A DNA stretch of 64,000 nt from Hawksworthiomyces lignivorus (lineage: Eukaryota > Ascomycota > Sordariomycetes > Ophiostomatales > Ophiostomataceae): NCBI GenBank assembly GCA_002917075.1, contig NTMA01000057.1, forward strand, positions 1 through 64,000. Direction: 5' to 3'. The position numbers were made by a program, and so were the translations under genes. Below, in pieces: positions 11,271-23,221 of the stretch (positions are counted from its first letter, which is position 1; every line of letters begins with the position of its first letter). A model generated the notes under the pieces. The model did not search any database. It was not told the DNA's origin and saw only the letters and a program-made list of their open reading frames with translations.

Positions 11271-14200
11271 TTAACCATCGACTTCCATGGCACTGCCGCG
11301 AAGCGTGCTCGCCGTCGTGTTCTCCTCCTGCTTCTGTAGCGCTTCAGCCGCAGCGGCAATGGCTGCGGCAGCGACGGTAATCGACTGAAGCCCCGATTTG
11401 TCTTCCGTGTTCGGCTCTTGTTCTTTTGCCGCCTCTTGCTTTTCTTGCCTTCCTTGGTCGGTGTCCTTCTCAGCCGACCTTTCTCTTTCCTTTGGCTCGT
11501 CTTCCGCTGTCTTCTCCCCATCCTTGCTCGGTTCAGGTTTTGGCTCTTCCTTGTTACTCCCATTTACTTGCTCTTCTGCCGAAGCGTGCTCGGGAGGTTC
11601 TACTTTGCTTTCGCCATCCACCACGATGGCCCGCTCAGGCTCTTGCGGCGTCCCGACGGAGTTTTCATGCTCGTCGTTTGAGTGCCGCGTAGTGGTCGGG
11701 GGCGGCGTTGGAGGCAGCTCGGGCTTGACGCTCTGCTGAGCTGTTATAGCAGGCTTGACATCGGACGTGATCGATGCGACCGTAATGGCAGGCGGGCTTC
11801 TGTGCTTGCTGTTGTCGTCTGGGCCGTTCCGGACATGCCGACCATTGCTGACAGAGCCGCCGCCATTGCCGCCGCTTCCGTTGCTCCCGCCCATGGGATT
11901 GCACAAACGGTAGCTTCTGTCGTCCGTTTGCATAATGATACCTTCGTCAAGGGCCCACGAAACAAGCAGTTTGTCTACGCCAAGAGATTCTCCTTCGCCG
12001 TTTTCCATATGTCGGCCTACGTGTTCCGTCCATTCGTCCCAAGCACTACGTCCTTCAAACAGCCGGTTGCAGCCTGGCTTGGGACAGGCCGATTGCTGAG
12101 GAGGGTTTCGCCGCACAATGCAGCACGTCCTCTGCATCTCCTTCACGTAGTCCTCCCAGTCCGTCTCAAACTTGCTGTCGCGCTTCTGTGTCGCCTTTCG
12201 AATGTAAAAAGGCGCGTGCATGCGGCGCAGGTGCTGCGTGAAGAGGTCCTTGCGGTTAAATTCGTTGCCCTTGCCGTCGATGGCCGTCTGCGAGCAGTCG
12301 GAGCAGCGGTAGTACTGGAGACAGAGGTGCTGCGATGCAATATGGCGTTTCCACTCGTTCTTTGACCCAAACGTGCTCGTACAGCCGGCAAAGGCAAAGG
12401 CACAAGGAAACGGTCTGGTGTGCGCAGAGGCTATATGCTTCCTCAGAGATGAGGAATCTTTAAACGGCTCGTGGCTGCACCAGTCGCATTGCACTTCTTG
12501 TTTCGAGCCCTGAGGGAGCAGGTTCGGCAAAGACTGCGCCTGCGGAATGTCGGACAGCGTCTGGGGCCGTGCGGTCCCTGACTGGCTGTCCTGGGACCGC
12601 GGTTGTTTGAATCGGTATTCTTTCTTCGGCTTGGACTTTTTCGTTGGCGAGACGTTCTCATCGATGGTTTTCATTTCTGTGTCCTCAGACGTGGAGTCAT
12701 TCCCTCCGCATTTGATCACATCTTGGGCGATTTTCGACAGATGGCTATTTGTCATTGCCGCTGAGGGAGCCGGATTGTCATTGCTACCATTTATGTGGCG
12801 GACGTGGCTTAGCGCCTTCAGCTGCTCAGCAGCTTCCTTCATCTCCGCAGAGTCTTCGCTTTCATCCTTCAACATGGAAGGGCTACTCGCTCTCGAGACA
12901 ATACGCGGAAGCGGCGGCGGGCGTGGGGGGGACGTGAGCGGCTGGTGATGGTGCTGCTGCAGCTGAGACAGCGAGTCTTGTCTTTGAATAACGCCGGGCT
13001 CGTAGCGACCTGTAGAGCTGGTCTCGTGATAGAGAGGCGGCGGAAGATGCTGTCTGTGTTGAGGATGCGGCGATGGTAAGGGTAGAGTCTGATGCGGCGG
13101 AGCAGATGGCTGTTGTGGCGGATAGTATGGTTGTTGTTGTTGCTGCGGTTGATGATGATGATAGGGTGGCGATTGGCGGTCATGTCCATGCGTCGGCGAC
13201 CTGTTGTTTGTAGCTGCTTCTCTCGCCTCGAGGAGCGTGCGGCCGTCTTCGACATCTTGGGCGGACGCACGCATGCCCAGGAGCGGAGTCGAAGACGGAG
13301 ATACCGTGGCAACTTTCATAAGGCTATCATATAGATGGATCAAGTTTCGTGAGTTGATATATCCGAGGGAGAAGCAAATTTTGTCGTTTTCAATAATGCT
13401 CCATAGCGACTGAGGAATGGAGATAAGCAAAACGGTAGGAGGACCGAGAAACATGCCCTCTACGGCTACTCTGGATGCCAGTGCTGGCGTGTTGGCGATC
13501 CACTGATTGAAGCGGGCCATGTCCGAACCCGAGTCACCAACAAATGTGGTACACACAAGCACCCGAGCCTCCTCGAATACCATGTCGGCCACGGCGGCGG
13601 GACTAATGACTGGCGCGTCATGACCGGAGACAGAGGTGCCGCCGTTGGTCGTTGGCCCAGAACCAGAGCCATTTTGTGCAGACGGCGAACGATTCCTCGG
13701 CATAGGCGCCAGATCCAAGCTCTGGCCCTTTCCGGGCGTCAGGGTGAGAAAGACGGGAGTGTGCAATCCGAGATTCGAAGGGTTGCTTATACCATTGGCG
13801 GATATTCTAGGGGGAAATTGGCGCTCATGCTGCTGCTGGATTGCCAAGACCTCATCGTACAGATGACGTGCGTTGAATGGCCGCCCGTTCCCCAGCTTGT
13901 TCAGTGCTTCGACGAGATAGGACGTGAATGTTGGGGCGCCACCAAGCTCATGAGCGTTTGCGTCGGGCGTGCAAGCCGCTATAACCTGCTTAGCGCCATG
14001 ACTGCCAGCGATTGGTGAGTCCTTTGAGGCGCAGCTGTCGAGGAGAATGAGTATGTCAGACTGCGCGTCGTCGAAGAGACAGCGCACGCCGTCCCACTTG
14101 AGCTTTGCTGAATCTTCGCGCGCATTGCTATTTCGAAAGCGATTCGAGAGGAGCCTTGGTCAGCCGCCGTTACTGAATTTTCATCACATGGTGGCAAGTA

Positions 14201-15107
14201 TCTCTGAGAGGGGAGGGGATTGGTGCATCCGTAGCTAGCCGCCTTGCCTGCCTCGTCATGCCAAATTTGGCAAAGCCGATGATTTTGGTTGGGGAAGCAG
14301 AGGCCACAGAAAAATAGGACACGCGCACAAAAAAAAGGAAAAAGAGAAGCTTCTCTTCAAGAGGGAAAAAAAGAAATTACTCACCAAGCCCAATAAATTT
14401 GATTGTCTGGACCGTTGTAGCCGTAGCCAACGTAATATATGATCAGCAGGTGATCAGCACTGGCTTGGTTCAAGAAATTGAGGATCCGCATGCTGAGCTT
14501 GGCGGTCGGGTTCGCGACAGCGGGAATTCCCCAGCGCTCAGTATGAAAATTGTAGCGATCACGTAGCACGCGCTCCAAGGATGATACAGCGGCAGAGGAA
14601 GTCACATCGTCGTCCCATTTCAGTAGCAGCGCCGAGACATGCGCGTATGGTAGTTTCAAGCCCTGGCGATATATGTACATGGCGGCGTCCTGCAGATGCT
14701 TTGCAAAGGTCTCGAAATCTTGCCGTTCGGAAGATGCGGAGGTCGCCGACAGCGCAGGGGTGGCAGGGAGGGCGGCATCGGAAGCAGCAGGGATGGAGGT
14801 GTTGGCGGGCGTCGGATGCGTCTAGAAAAAATTCGGGCCGTCAGCACAGGTCGACGCTAAAGCCGTTTGCGCATATAGCTGCATCGAGACGGGCATATTC
14901 GGAAAAGCAAAGCATAAAAAAAAACAAAGGAAGCAATTGGATGGATGATTAGGCTGCAATCGGGCGTAGAGGGAGAGGAAGAGGGGAGGAGATATTCACC
15001 TGTTCTGGGAGAGGCTGCGCAGATTGCCCTGACGGAGGCGCCGGACCGGTTGGTGATGGATCGGGAAGCTTTGGCGCTAGGCGGCGCCTTTTACTTGGAG
15101 GATCCAT
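11271..15107 (-). CDS. Caspase-like / C2H2 zinc-finger fusion protein with degenerate catalytic His
   Basis: Exons 15107-15000, 14821-14385 and 14127-11271 give 1133 residues. Residues 1-36 are a short basic/Pro-rich leader. Residues about 50-310 have the shape of a caspase (clan CD) fold: strand LLIIYYVGYGYNG followed by strand ILILLDSCAS. In active members the first strand ends in GHG; here the position is Tyr169 (GYG). The Cys is present (Cys214). A long disordered Pro/Gln/His/Ser-rich middle follows (about 330-640). C2H2-type fingers then lie near 726-850 (CDWC, HIASAH, CSDC, HLRRMH), with another near 863-890 (CPKPGC...HVGRH). The tail is Glu/Lys/Pro-rich. Intron phases (0 and 2) match, and the second splice restores the conserved IYWACN-type sequence. 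The function is unknown; the architecture suggests a non-proteolytic caspase fold on a nucleic-acid-binding protein. Confidence 0.82.
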
Positions 15108-17584
15108 GATCGGACTAGGCTCTCTCAATTCCTGACGTCTTTCCGTTTGGAAGAGGGAGATTTCGATGTCATGGGCTCTCTTGCGATCGATGTGTTGTCG
15201 AGATGGATGCGACGGGGTACTGTTGAAGTCCGGCGATCCGGAGCGACGCGGTTGAAATATGGCGAACGGTAAAAAAAAAAAAAAATTGCTGAGCCGCGGA
15301 GCGGAAGTGAAGGGAGGTAAGCAAAAGTATTAAAAAAAAGAGTATAGGGATGAACAAGATACAAGAAAACAAGAATATGAAAGACACAGGAGAAAAAGAA
15401 AACAAAAAGGCAGAAAAGATGCGACGAGAAGGGAGAAAGTGCCTCCACAACGTCACAACGTCAGAGGGAAAGGAATAAAAGAGGAAGGGAAGAGGGAAGG
15501 GGGAAGGCAGGAGAAGGCCAGAGAGACCCATAAGAGGCAAGAGGAGTGGATGAGGCAGGGAAGGGAGAAGAAGAAGAAGAAGGGAAGCCGCGGCCCTCTC
15601 TTCCACTAAAATTGCACTGCTTGAGTGCGCTATATTAAATTTTCTTACTTCGTACTTTTTATTTTTTAAATTTTTTTTGGACGGTTCTTTCCCAATTAGA
15701 GGCGGGGGGCGACAGACACTCCTGGCGACCAGGTGCGATTTGGCGTAAGGCTGTTGACTGCTCTGCTTGGCTCCTGCTACAAAAAAAAGGCGGCTGGCTG
15801 AAGGCGAGTGGAGACGTCCAGCCAATCCGACGCACCGGGCTGAAGAACGAAAGCCTCGCAAAATGCGCTAGTGTGGAGCCGTAGGGGGCAGCGATAGGAT
15901 CCAGGGCAAAATCAGGTAGCGGATTTTCGGTGGACGGAAGAGCGGGCTTTGTTCGATGGGGGGCGGTGAGGGTGCAGCGACCCAGGGCGCCAGGGAACTC
16001 GGTAGGGGTTTGTTCCAGGACGCTCGTGGCCCCCGTAATAGCAGGGAAGTGCCTGTGAGAGAAAGGAAAAGAGGAGGGTAAAATGAGCCTACATCAGACC
16101 AAGAGAAGGTCGAAGCGCCTCTAGGCCACCCAGCAGAGAGTGACAATGTCTTATCGCAAGGAAATGGAAAGTCAAAGTAGAATAGAACCAGATTCTAAAA
16201 AAAAAAATTTAAAAAAAAATTATAAATTTAAAAAATTAAGAAATTAAATCAAAGTGAAAAAAACGAAGCATGAATGCCTTATGGGCCGCAATCTCAAGAC
16301 AACGAAGCCCAAGCAGGACACGCACAAAGCGCAAGAAGCCTAATAAAGAGGCCTAAGAGAACTAAGAAAACGAGGCTAGCCCCAAGTGGGTTGAAGAGAT
16401 GAGCAAGAGGGCAAGGAAATGCGAGCATGGAAAAATACGGTAATACGCCGTATTTGAGAGCGTGCGTGGGTGCATGAAATGCCGCACAGAAAGAGAGAAA
16501 CACGATCACGATTGCGCCGTGTTGGCACCGTTGCTCCCTCTTCCCAACTCTCCATAGAAAGCCAGATATTAAAACGAGATGGCGCGACTCGACTTCCCCT
16601 CGTACCAACGTTCCTGCTTGATCTCGCATCTCTGTCCTCCGTCATCAATCACGTGGATGATGCTGATGAGCAGCACATGAAAGAATGGCCTTGTTTTGCC
16701 TTCTCTGAAGGCCAATCTCGACCTCTGATCTCCATATGCTATCGGCTCAATGATCTCTCAGAGCCGTTTTCTTCCATGGGTTCTTTGATACAAAAAGAGG
16801 CCACCAACGCCCGCCCCATCTTTGTCCCATGCTATGTTGGTAATGCTACAACGCATTCGAAAGGCACCAGAGCTGTCATTGGGCGGAAGGGCAGCTTCTC
16901 CACAGTTTCGTTTTTTTCTCTTCCTCTGCAGCCCGCTCGTCCGCCTCGGCGAACCATACAAACACACATCAAGTGTGAGAGGCGAAGGGCATGTGTGAAA
17001 AGGAGGAGACGACAGCGAGGCATGAGATCCGTTCCAAATTCCAACGGGGACTGGATTTCAGGGCTCCGTCGATTGGCTGGCACAATGACGCTACGACCTT
17101 GTCCTCTGTAGAGTGCATTACGGCACACCTTCTTTTCTGTTCGCTGGTTCGCGCTCTGTTCCTCGTCCCGTTGCTCGCCCTCCCTGCTGGCCTTCTGGTC
17201 GTCTTCCAGATGCCCGCACGGCACATCCACTAGAATATGGGGATGGAAAAAAAGACAGGCTCTCGACATGCCACGCTGCAACAGAATTTAAAGCCGTCAC
17301 ACACACCCTCTTTGCCGCCCCATTGCTCAGTTAACTTGGGCAGACACACATCTGGTCTTTTGGCTCCCCGGCCTCCGAATTTCACACCACCTACATAGCT
17401 ATTTGTCTCTCCCTCACCTACTTTTTCTCTTCACCCTCAGCCCCGTCAAATGCCGGAGGCTGACGCAAGCCCGCTATTGTCCTTCTCTCCCTATCTCTTT
17501 CACACCGCGTTGCTTTTTTTGTCTTGATTGTTTTTTTTTATCCATATTTTTATCTTTTTCTTTTCCTGAAGCTTCCCCCCCCCA

Positions 17585-17617
<33 letters not shown>

Positions 17618-20600
17618 CTTTCAACACAGCTGTTTCACCTCATCACTAGCACCCCGACCGTTTTACCTTGACCTTGATGGTATTTGATGGTTTGTATCCG
17701 AGCAGCAGCGGCATTTCCATCGCCATCCTTCTCTACCACGCATCTGTGCTATTAATTTTTATTTTTTATTTTATTTTATTTTAATTCGCTGTGTTGTCCC
17801 CTCCTCTCCACCCATCCGTAGCCAACGGTTCCGCCGCGGCACGGCGAGGCTGCTGCTTTCTTTAGACCCCTCTTTAGGACGTTGCGACCCGTGTGCCGCG
17901 TGGAAACATCCAACCGGTCGACACCAATGAAAGAAAAGGGCCGCACGTCTGCATATTTTGCTTGGTGAAAACCCTCACCGGCCTGTGAGAAAAAGACGGC
18001 TGACACTCATTCGGTTTTTGGTTCTATTTTTTGCTGGAATAGACTCACTGCCAAGCCCAAAGAGCCTGACTTGATCCGTGCGTCCCCTGCGCGATTCGTA
18101 CAAAACACAAAAGGAGAAGGTCGAAAAGCAGCAAGGCAGCAGACGGACTAGGCCGCTTTTCTTCCCTTCATTGTCCCTCTTAGAACGATCGGCGCAATCT
18201 TAAAAATTCAGTAAAAAAAAGGGGATTGCTGGCCTGAGCCTAACTTTTAGTGCGGAGTAAGAAGGGCAGCGTAGTATAATTTAATGTCCGCTTCTTTTCC
18301 GTTCGAGAGAGCGAGCTAAGGTCCCAAAGCAGCCCGCGGGATGGCTCATGGTCAAGGTTGCTTAGAGGGGCCAGTAGCAGTCAGATACAATCAATCAGTC
18401 ATTGCCTGGTCTCACTCTGTGGATTCTCACATAAATGATTTTGGAAGCGCTGTGTGTCATCCTCAGACACGCAGAAAGTATGCGACCAAGAGTATGCCGG
18501 CATCCCGGAGACCGAATCCGAGCTGGACACGCCGCCTTCTTACCTATCGTCTGCTGTCCTGCTGGATCCGAGGAAGGGATCTAAATGAGCCAAGACGACC
18601 ATGCTTTGATTTTTGCCCTAAAAAAGGGAGGTTACTTCGTTCTCGATTTCGCTCCTCCAGTCTTCCTTCATGGATCCTATCGCTGGGGGGCGCTTACACA
18701 GAAATCGTGGCTGAGCCCATGAACCTCATTTCTTTAGACGCCCTCTCGTGTTCTCTCTCGCAAGAACTCGCTGTATTTGATACCAAGCGTACGTAATATC
18801 GGGCCTTGCAAAATGACAAAGTCCGAAGCAGCTTTCCTGTTCTAGGCAGGCGTGACATATAGAACAGAAAATAATTTCAAGGTACCAAAAAAAAATAAAA
18901 AAAGAAGCCGTCGTGATCGAAGCAGGTGAATCAGTGTCAGCATCCACTTTGGAATCAACTCATAACAATTGATCATGTCACTCTCAATTTGGGAGGGATC
19001 GGCCCGCCAGCCACAATATACGTCGCGGATGGAGAAGAGAGATAGATATTCGAAAATAGACGAGACGAGAAAGCAGTCTTGTGTGTGGCACACATGTGGT
19101 AAGACGTAAAATGGTCTCAATATTTCTCGGAGAGGAAAGACAGTTTTCACAACGGTCTCTTCTCTCTCCAGTGCTTATACAGTGGATCCTTCTTCCTCTT
19201 ATCAAGGCTCACGATATAACTCATATGGTACCTGCCCTAAGGAAAAGCCGTTGCGGCGGTAAGCAGTTGGGTTGGTAAAACAGGGGCTCCCCTAGATCTG
19301 GGGCCTGCGCCTCTCGGGTTATATTTAGATAGTCCAGGGGGCTATCTGGCAGGTAAGACAAAAATGCTAAGGGCCATAGTGCAGAACATTCGATTTGCAA
19401 GACTGTTTTTCTTCTGCCTAACGTTCCCTGCCAGATAGATAATGGCCAAGGCGATTAGCGAGTACCATGGCAATAACGATCTGCTCTGTCGAAGGTAGGG
19501 ACGAGACACTCGCACCTGAATGCAAAGGGTGCTTACGACAGCACTTATGGAGCAGAGCAGGCTTTGCACTTACCCTTTCGCAGCTAGCAAGGTTGTTTCG
19601 GAGAGACTCCGCTTTCTCTTCTCTCATGTGGTCTTTTGTAAGCTGCTCAACAGCCGAAACAGTCCGACCAAGGTCCTTGGCTATCCAGGGCATGGGAAAT
19701 CCTTCCGGATATGTGCTAACGCGTGGGCAAATGTTTCGACCAGCAGACAGAAAGGTACTGATGTAGATAGAGCGAAGCGGAAAGAGACAAATGGGGACCA
19801 AAACAATAAAAACAAGAACAAAATCAAAGACAAAATTGTAAGTGTGAGAAAGAAGGCGAACACAATGCCACACGGATGTGGGGAGTCGCGCCCTACCGAG
19901 CCTACTTTGTTTGATTTCCGATTATATCTGATGATGACGCGCAAGATATTGTAGTCAGCTTTCTCTTTTCTTTTCCCTTCACGTTCCTCATCCTATTTAC
20001 GGCTTCACAATAGAACCGTTGTGCTGCTATGAGACACAAGCCTGGTAGAAGAGTGAGGCTCTAAGATTGTTTTTTTTTTTCTCTTTCTGTTTAGTGGCGC
20101 TATATGCCTCTGTTCGTGACACGCAGCACAAGAAGCAAGCCCGTTGTCTTTTTATAAGGTGGCCCTTTACATCCACTACAACTCTTGGTCTCTCATTCCG
20201 CTTGACCGCCGGAAGTTTGTTTGTACCTCTGATTACGTTGTGATGAGGCCCTCTTTTCTCGTTTACCCGTTTTCTGGCCAATGTGTTGACGGGGCGTCGC
20301 CTTTCCACATCTCGCTGTTGTCGTCTGCGGTTGAACGGAATTTCAAGAACAAAATGCACGTCTCTTTCTGTTTCAACAATACAATTTTGCATTTTGCGAG
20401 GTATTTATAAAATATATAATAATACAATAATAGTTTAAGACTGACAATTCGCTTTCCATACAATCATAGGAGTCGAAGCCCAAAAACAACCGCTCAGGCC
20501 AGTATTGGAAGCTGACTGATCACCTATGTTCTATTCTCATCCTTTCAATTCCTCCGATGCACATGTTGAACAACTCCTCTTTTTTTCTGCCGTCCTAGCA

Positions 20601-21186
20601 TCATGTCGGCCTCAGACGAAAGGGTAGGATAACAGCAAGACAAATAGGAGAACCGAGAAAGCACTGGAGTTCCGCTGCGATTAGCAAGAGAACCCTGTCT
20701 CATGCTTTACTGCAATTAAAAGAGGGAAACATACCACGATAAGCATATGAGCACAACAGCTACCATGGCAAGTTGGGTCTCGTGTTTATATGAGTCGTCG
20801 GCGCTATTCAATTCGCGCACAACTTTCTGAAGCGCATCTGAGTGGGAAGGAAACATACGCTGTAGTGCATTATCACCACGTGCCGGACGCCTACCATGTT
20901 TTTTCCATACATTCCTGTCGCAGTCGACATCATCCTTGAATTCGAACGATCTTGAATCAGATTTCTTTTGACAGTCTTCAGGACGATCTTTAGGAGAGCA
21001 GTGCTCGACATTTACGCAAACAGGTCGAATAGGCTCTTCGGGTGAAGGCCTGTAGTCCTACAGTACTGTGCTTGAAGTCATCTTCCAAGGCGGCATTTGG
21101 TTGTCATTTTGCCAAGTAGATATCTTCACATTCTGTCGAGTTTGTGGAGATGAGGTAAAAGACGTAACACTCTGCGCCCAGGTTTC
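15108..21186. other. Six-kb gene-free, low-complexity region
   Basis: No open frame here resembles a family, and splicing of neighbouring frames gave nothing convincing. Contents include an A-rich run near 15270-15286, a GA-rich tract near 15541-15590 and an AT-only stretch at about 16196-16258. A long pyrimidine tract (17403-17630) contains 30 consecutive T at 17588-17617. A 12-bp inverted repeat (CTATCTGGCAGG) has arms at 19342-19353 and 19426-19437. The left 2 to 3 kb may be a long promoter/leader for the caspase-like gene. Non-coding RNA cannot be excluded. Confidence 0.45.
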
Positions 21187-21927
21187 CTATTCCATGGACG
21201 GAGGGTCTGTGCTCCCTCTTGAGCTGCTTATGATCATGCTGCTGGGTTCTATTATGTATCTAGATCTGTTTTCTTCGCCGCGCACGCGGTAAATATTCAC
21301 GCGGTGTAGAAATAAATATACGTAGGGTTTGGTTTCAGCCTTTGCAGAGAGTGGACCTTCTCCAACTGTCCAGACAAGCTGTCCTGTGTCTGGCAAATTG
21401 AATACCGTCGGCAGACGTGGTTTCTGCGCCACCTGATAGTTCTCGATGCTTGAACGAAGCATGCCATAAGCAGTCACCTTTGACACGTATTTGCTGTCAA
21501 AACTGACCCGAGGAGGGATAAAGCCTACGATAAGAGTTGATAACCACAGAATTAAGGTGATATATGAGCCAGCCAAGGCGATGCATTTTCGTAAGCGCAT
21601 ATTTCGGTGTTGAGAGCAGAGGAACACGAGATGGACAGCTGAGGTGCCTGCAGCGCTGATTGTGAGAAACCAGGTCGTAATAAAGAAGTTGGGATAGCAG
21701 GATCTTCCTTCGTGGCAAAGTACAGTGTGCAGAGGGGATTGCAGAACAAGCATGACAGTGGAAACAGCGAGAGTGGCCAGAGAGGTGACGAGATTCAAGG
21801 CAACGACACTGTGCAGGGTCTGATGGATGGCACGTTCGGCTGTGGCTAGGGTGAGACCTGAAGCCTGGAGTCGTATCTTCCAGCTGTCAACAAAACGCAT
21901 GCTTCCGGGATTTTCTGTAGCAGCCAT
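21187..21927 (-). CDS. Small multi-pass membrane protein, hypothetical
   Basis: The frame from the ATG at 21927 encodes 246 residues. Hydrophobic segments are LVTSLATLAVSTVMLVLQ, FFITTWFLTISAAGTSAVHLVF and SYITLILWLSTLIVGF, so there are at least three membrane spans with short charged loops. The frame stays open for 58 codons upstream, but that part is hydrophobic leader-like and starts less plausibly than MAATENPGSM. The last 50 residues do not look structured, and an unrecognised intron near a GTATAT at about 21320 is possible. I do not recognise a family. The nearby MITE and AT-rich DNA suggest a rapidly evolving region. Confidence 0.45.
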   Translation of the reverse strand: MAATENPGSMRFVDSWKIRLQASGLTLATAERAIHQTLHSVVALNLVTSLATLAVSTVMLVLQSPLHTVLCHEGRSCYPNFFITTWFLTISAAGTSAVHLVFLCSQHRNMRLRKCIALAGSYITLILWLSTLIVGFIPPRVSFDSKYVSKVTAYGMLRSSIENYQVAQKPRLPTVFNLPDTGQLVWTVGEGPLSAKAETKPYVYLFLHRVNIYRVRGEENRSRYIIEPSSMIISSSRGSTDPPSME

Positions 21928-22483
21928 AGTCCCACGTGAAGAAAGGAGGATAGCTAGATAAATAACTTGATGATAGAGAAAGAGTGTGAAATAAGGTGAG
22001 TGTGATATTGGTGTAAATACTAGAAACAGACACGGGACAAAGAAATAGAAAGAAATACAAGAGAAATCGGATCCGCGCCTTATGCAGAGATGAAGATGCA
22101 CAGGAAAAGAAACCTGCTCGATGTTAGCATATGTCCAAACGCAATAGGAATTCGCTGCGAATTAGGAAACCAAAGTGTTCCTTGTGCTAACAAGACTGCT
22201 CTACGAAGATAATCGACTTAAGCAAGTGCGACAGAGAGTGCAGGGTCTCTAGAAATAAGCAACTTCCTTTATTTATAATCTAGCCTACATTTTGGCATAA
22301 ATAAGAGCCACGTGAAATGGAATTGGAATGATCAGGGTTTCCCCTACACGCAGAGAATCAAGAGCCTGGTGAATAAAACCATCATTGTTTTTTTCTTCTT
22401 CAAAGATGAAATTAGGACATAAATTGGAAATGAGAAATGGAATGAAATAAACTATAGAGAAGTAGCAGTTCGTGCATCCCATG
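21928..22483. other. Intergenic between membrane protein and MITE
   Basis: No gene is seen. The stretch is moderately AT-rich and contains the promoter side of the membrane-protein gene. Confidence 0.45.
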
Positions 22484-22485
22484 TA

Positions 22486-22985
22486 CAGTCACTCGACAAA
22501 AATAACGACTACTGCTTCTAACATATGAGAAAACAGGAGGTTTTTGGCCGTGCACCTACAAAACAACAAATAAAATAAATATTTCAAAAAATCATTCTTT
22601 ATTATATACGTCATTACAATTAAGAAAACATAAATTTTATTTACTTATTTTAGAAATTAAGTGAGTAATTGTTGCTTAAAGTTTTAGTTTTTTTTCTTTT
22701 TTTCTTTTAGTGTTTGTTACAACGCTTCTTATACTGGTTAAATAAATAATAATTGTTAAGAAATCGACCTTTTGATTTCAACCTGCTTTAAAACTTTACA
22801 CAATGATGTAAATTATATACATAGTAAGGAAAAGTTATAGATCTCTGAGCAAATTTTATAGGTAAAGATTTTATTTAAATACTATAGTATAAAAGTTTTG
22901 AAGTTGTAGACAGTTGAAAAGTGATGATTTAGTGGACTTTTGTATGTATTTTTCAAATTGTGTCGTTATTTTTGTCGACCCACTG
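22486..22985. mobile_element. 500-bp Tc1/mariner-type MITE
   Basis: The ends are 24-bp terminal inverted repeats: 22486-22509 and 22962-22985, 21 of 24 matching. Seventeen bases are identical without a break (TCGACAAAAATAACGAC), preceded by CAGT. The element is flanked on both sides by TA (22484-22485 and 22986-22987), the target duplication of Tc1/mariner transposons. The interior is very AT-rich and has no transposase frame, so this is a non-autonomous miniature element. Confidence 0.85.
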
Positions 22986-22987
22986 TA

Positions 22988-23221
22988 CTATTGAGATTGC
23001 ATGAGATCCGGTTGACATATTTTAGTGATCAAGGAGGTTATTGTCTATGTATTCTAACGAAGTGTTCTTTATACAAAGTCTAAGATTTATCTGATTAAAT
23101 ATGACCTCGCCGAAGTTCATCTTGACTGGATACAGGGCGTATGTCTCAGATGCGCAGGAAATTTGACCTGAAGAAATGGCTTATTCACATATGGGTATCA
23201 TATCTGTGTACATGTTCGTTC
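22988..23221. other. Short AT-rich flank
   Basis: This is the 3' flank of the SesA-like gene next to the MITE. No gene is seen. Confidence 0.4.

Noticed and set aside
15169..15861. 230-codon minus-strand frame rich in Phe/Ser/Leu
   Set aside because: Low-complexity purine/pyrimidine DNA read as hydrophobic runs; no family match and no splice partner.
16470..17111. 213-codon plus-strand frame
   Set aside because: Poor codon bias, no motif, and it overlaps other equally long chance frames.
21928..22101. Upstream extension of the membrane-protein frame to 22101
   Set aside because: It adds a Phe/Cys-rich hydrophobic leader without a good start context; MAATENPGSM at 21927 is more natural.
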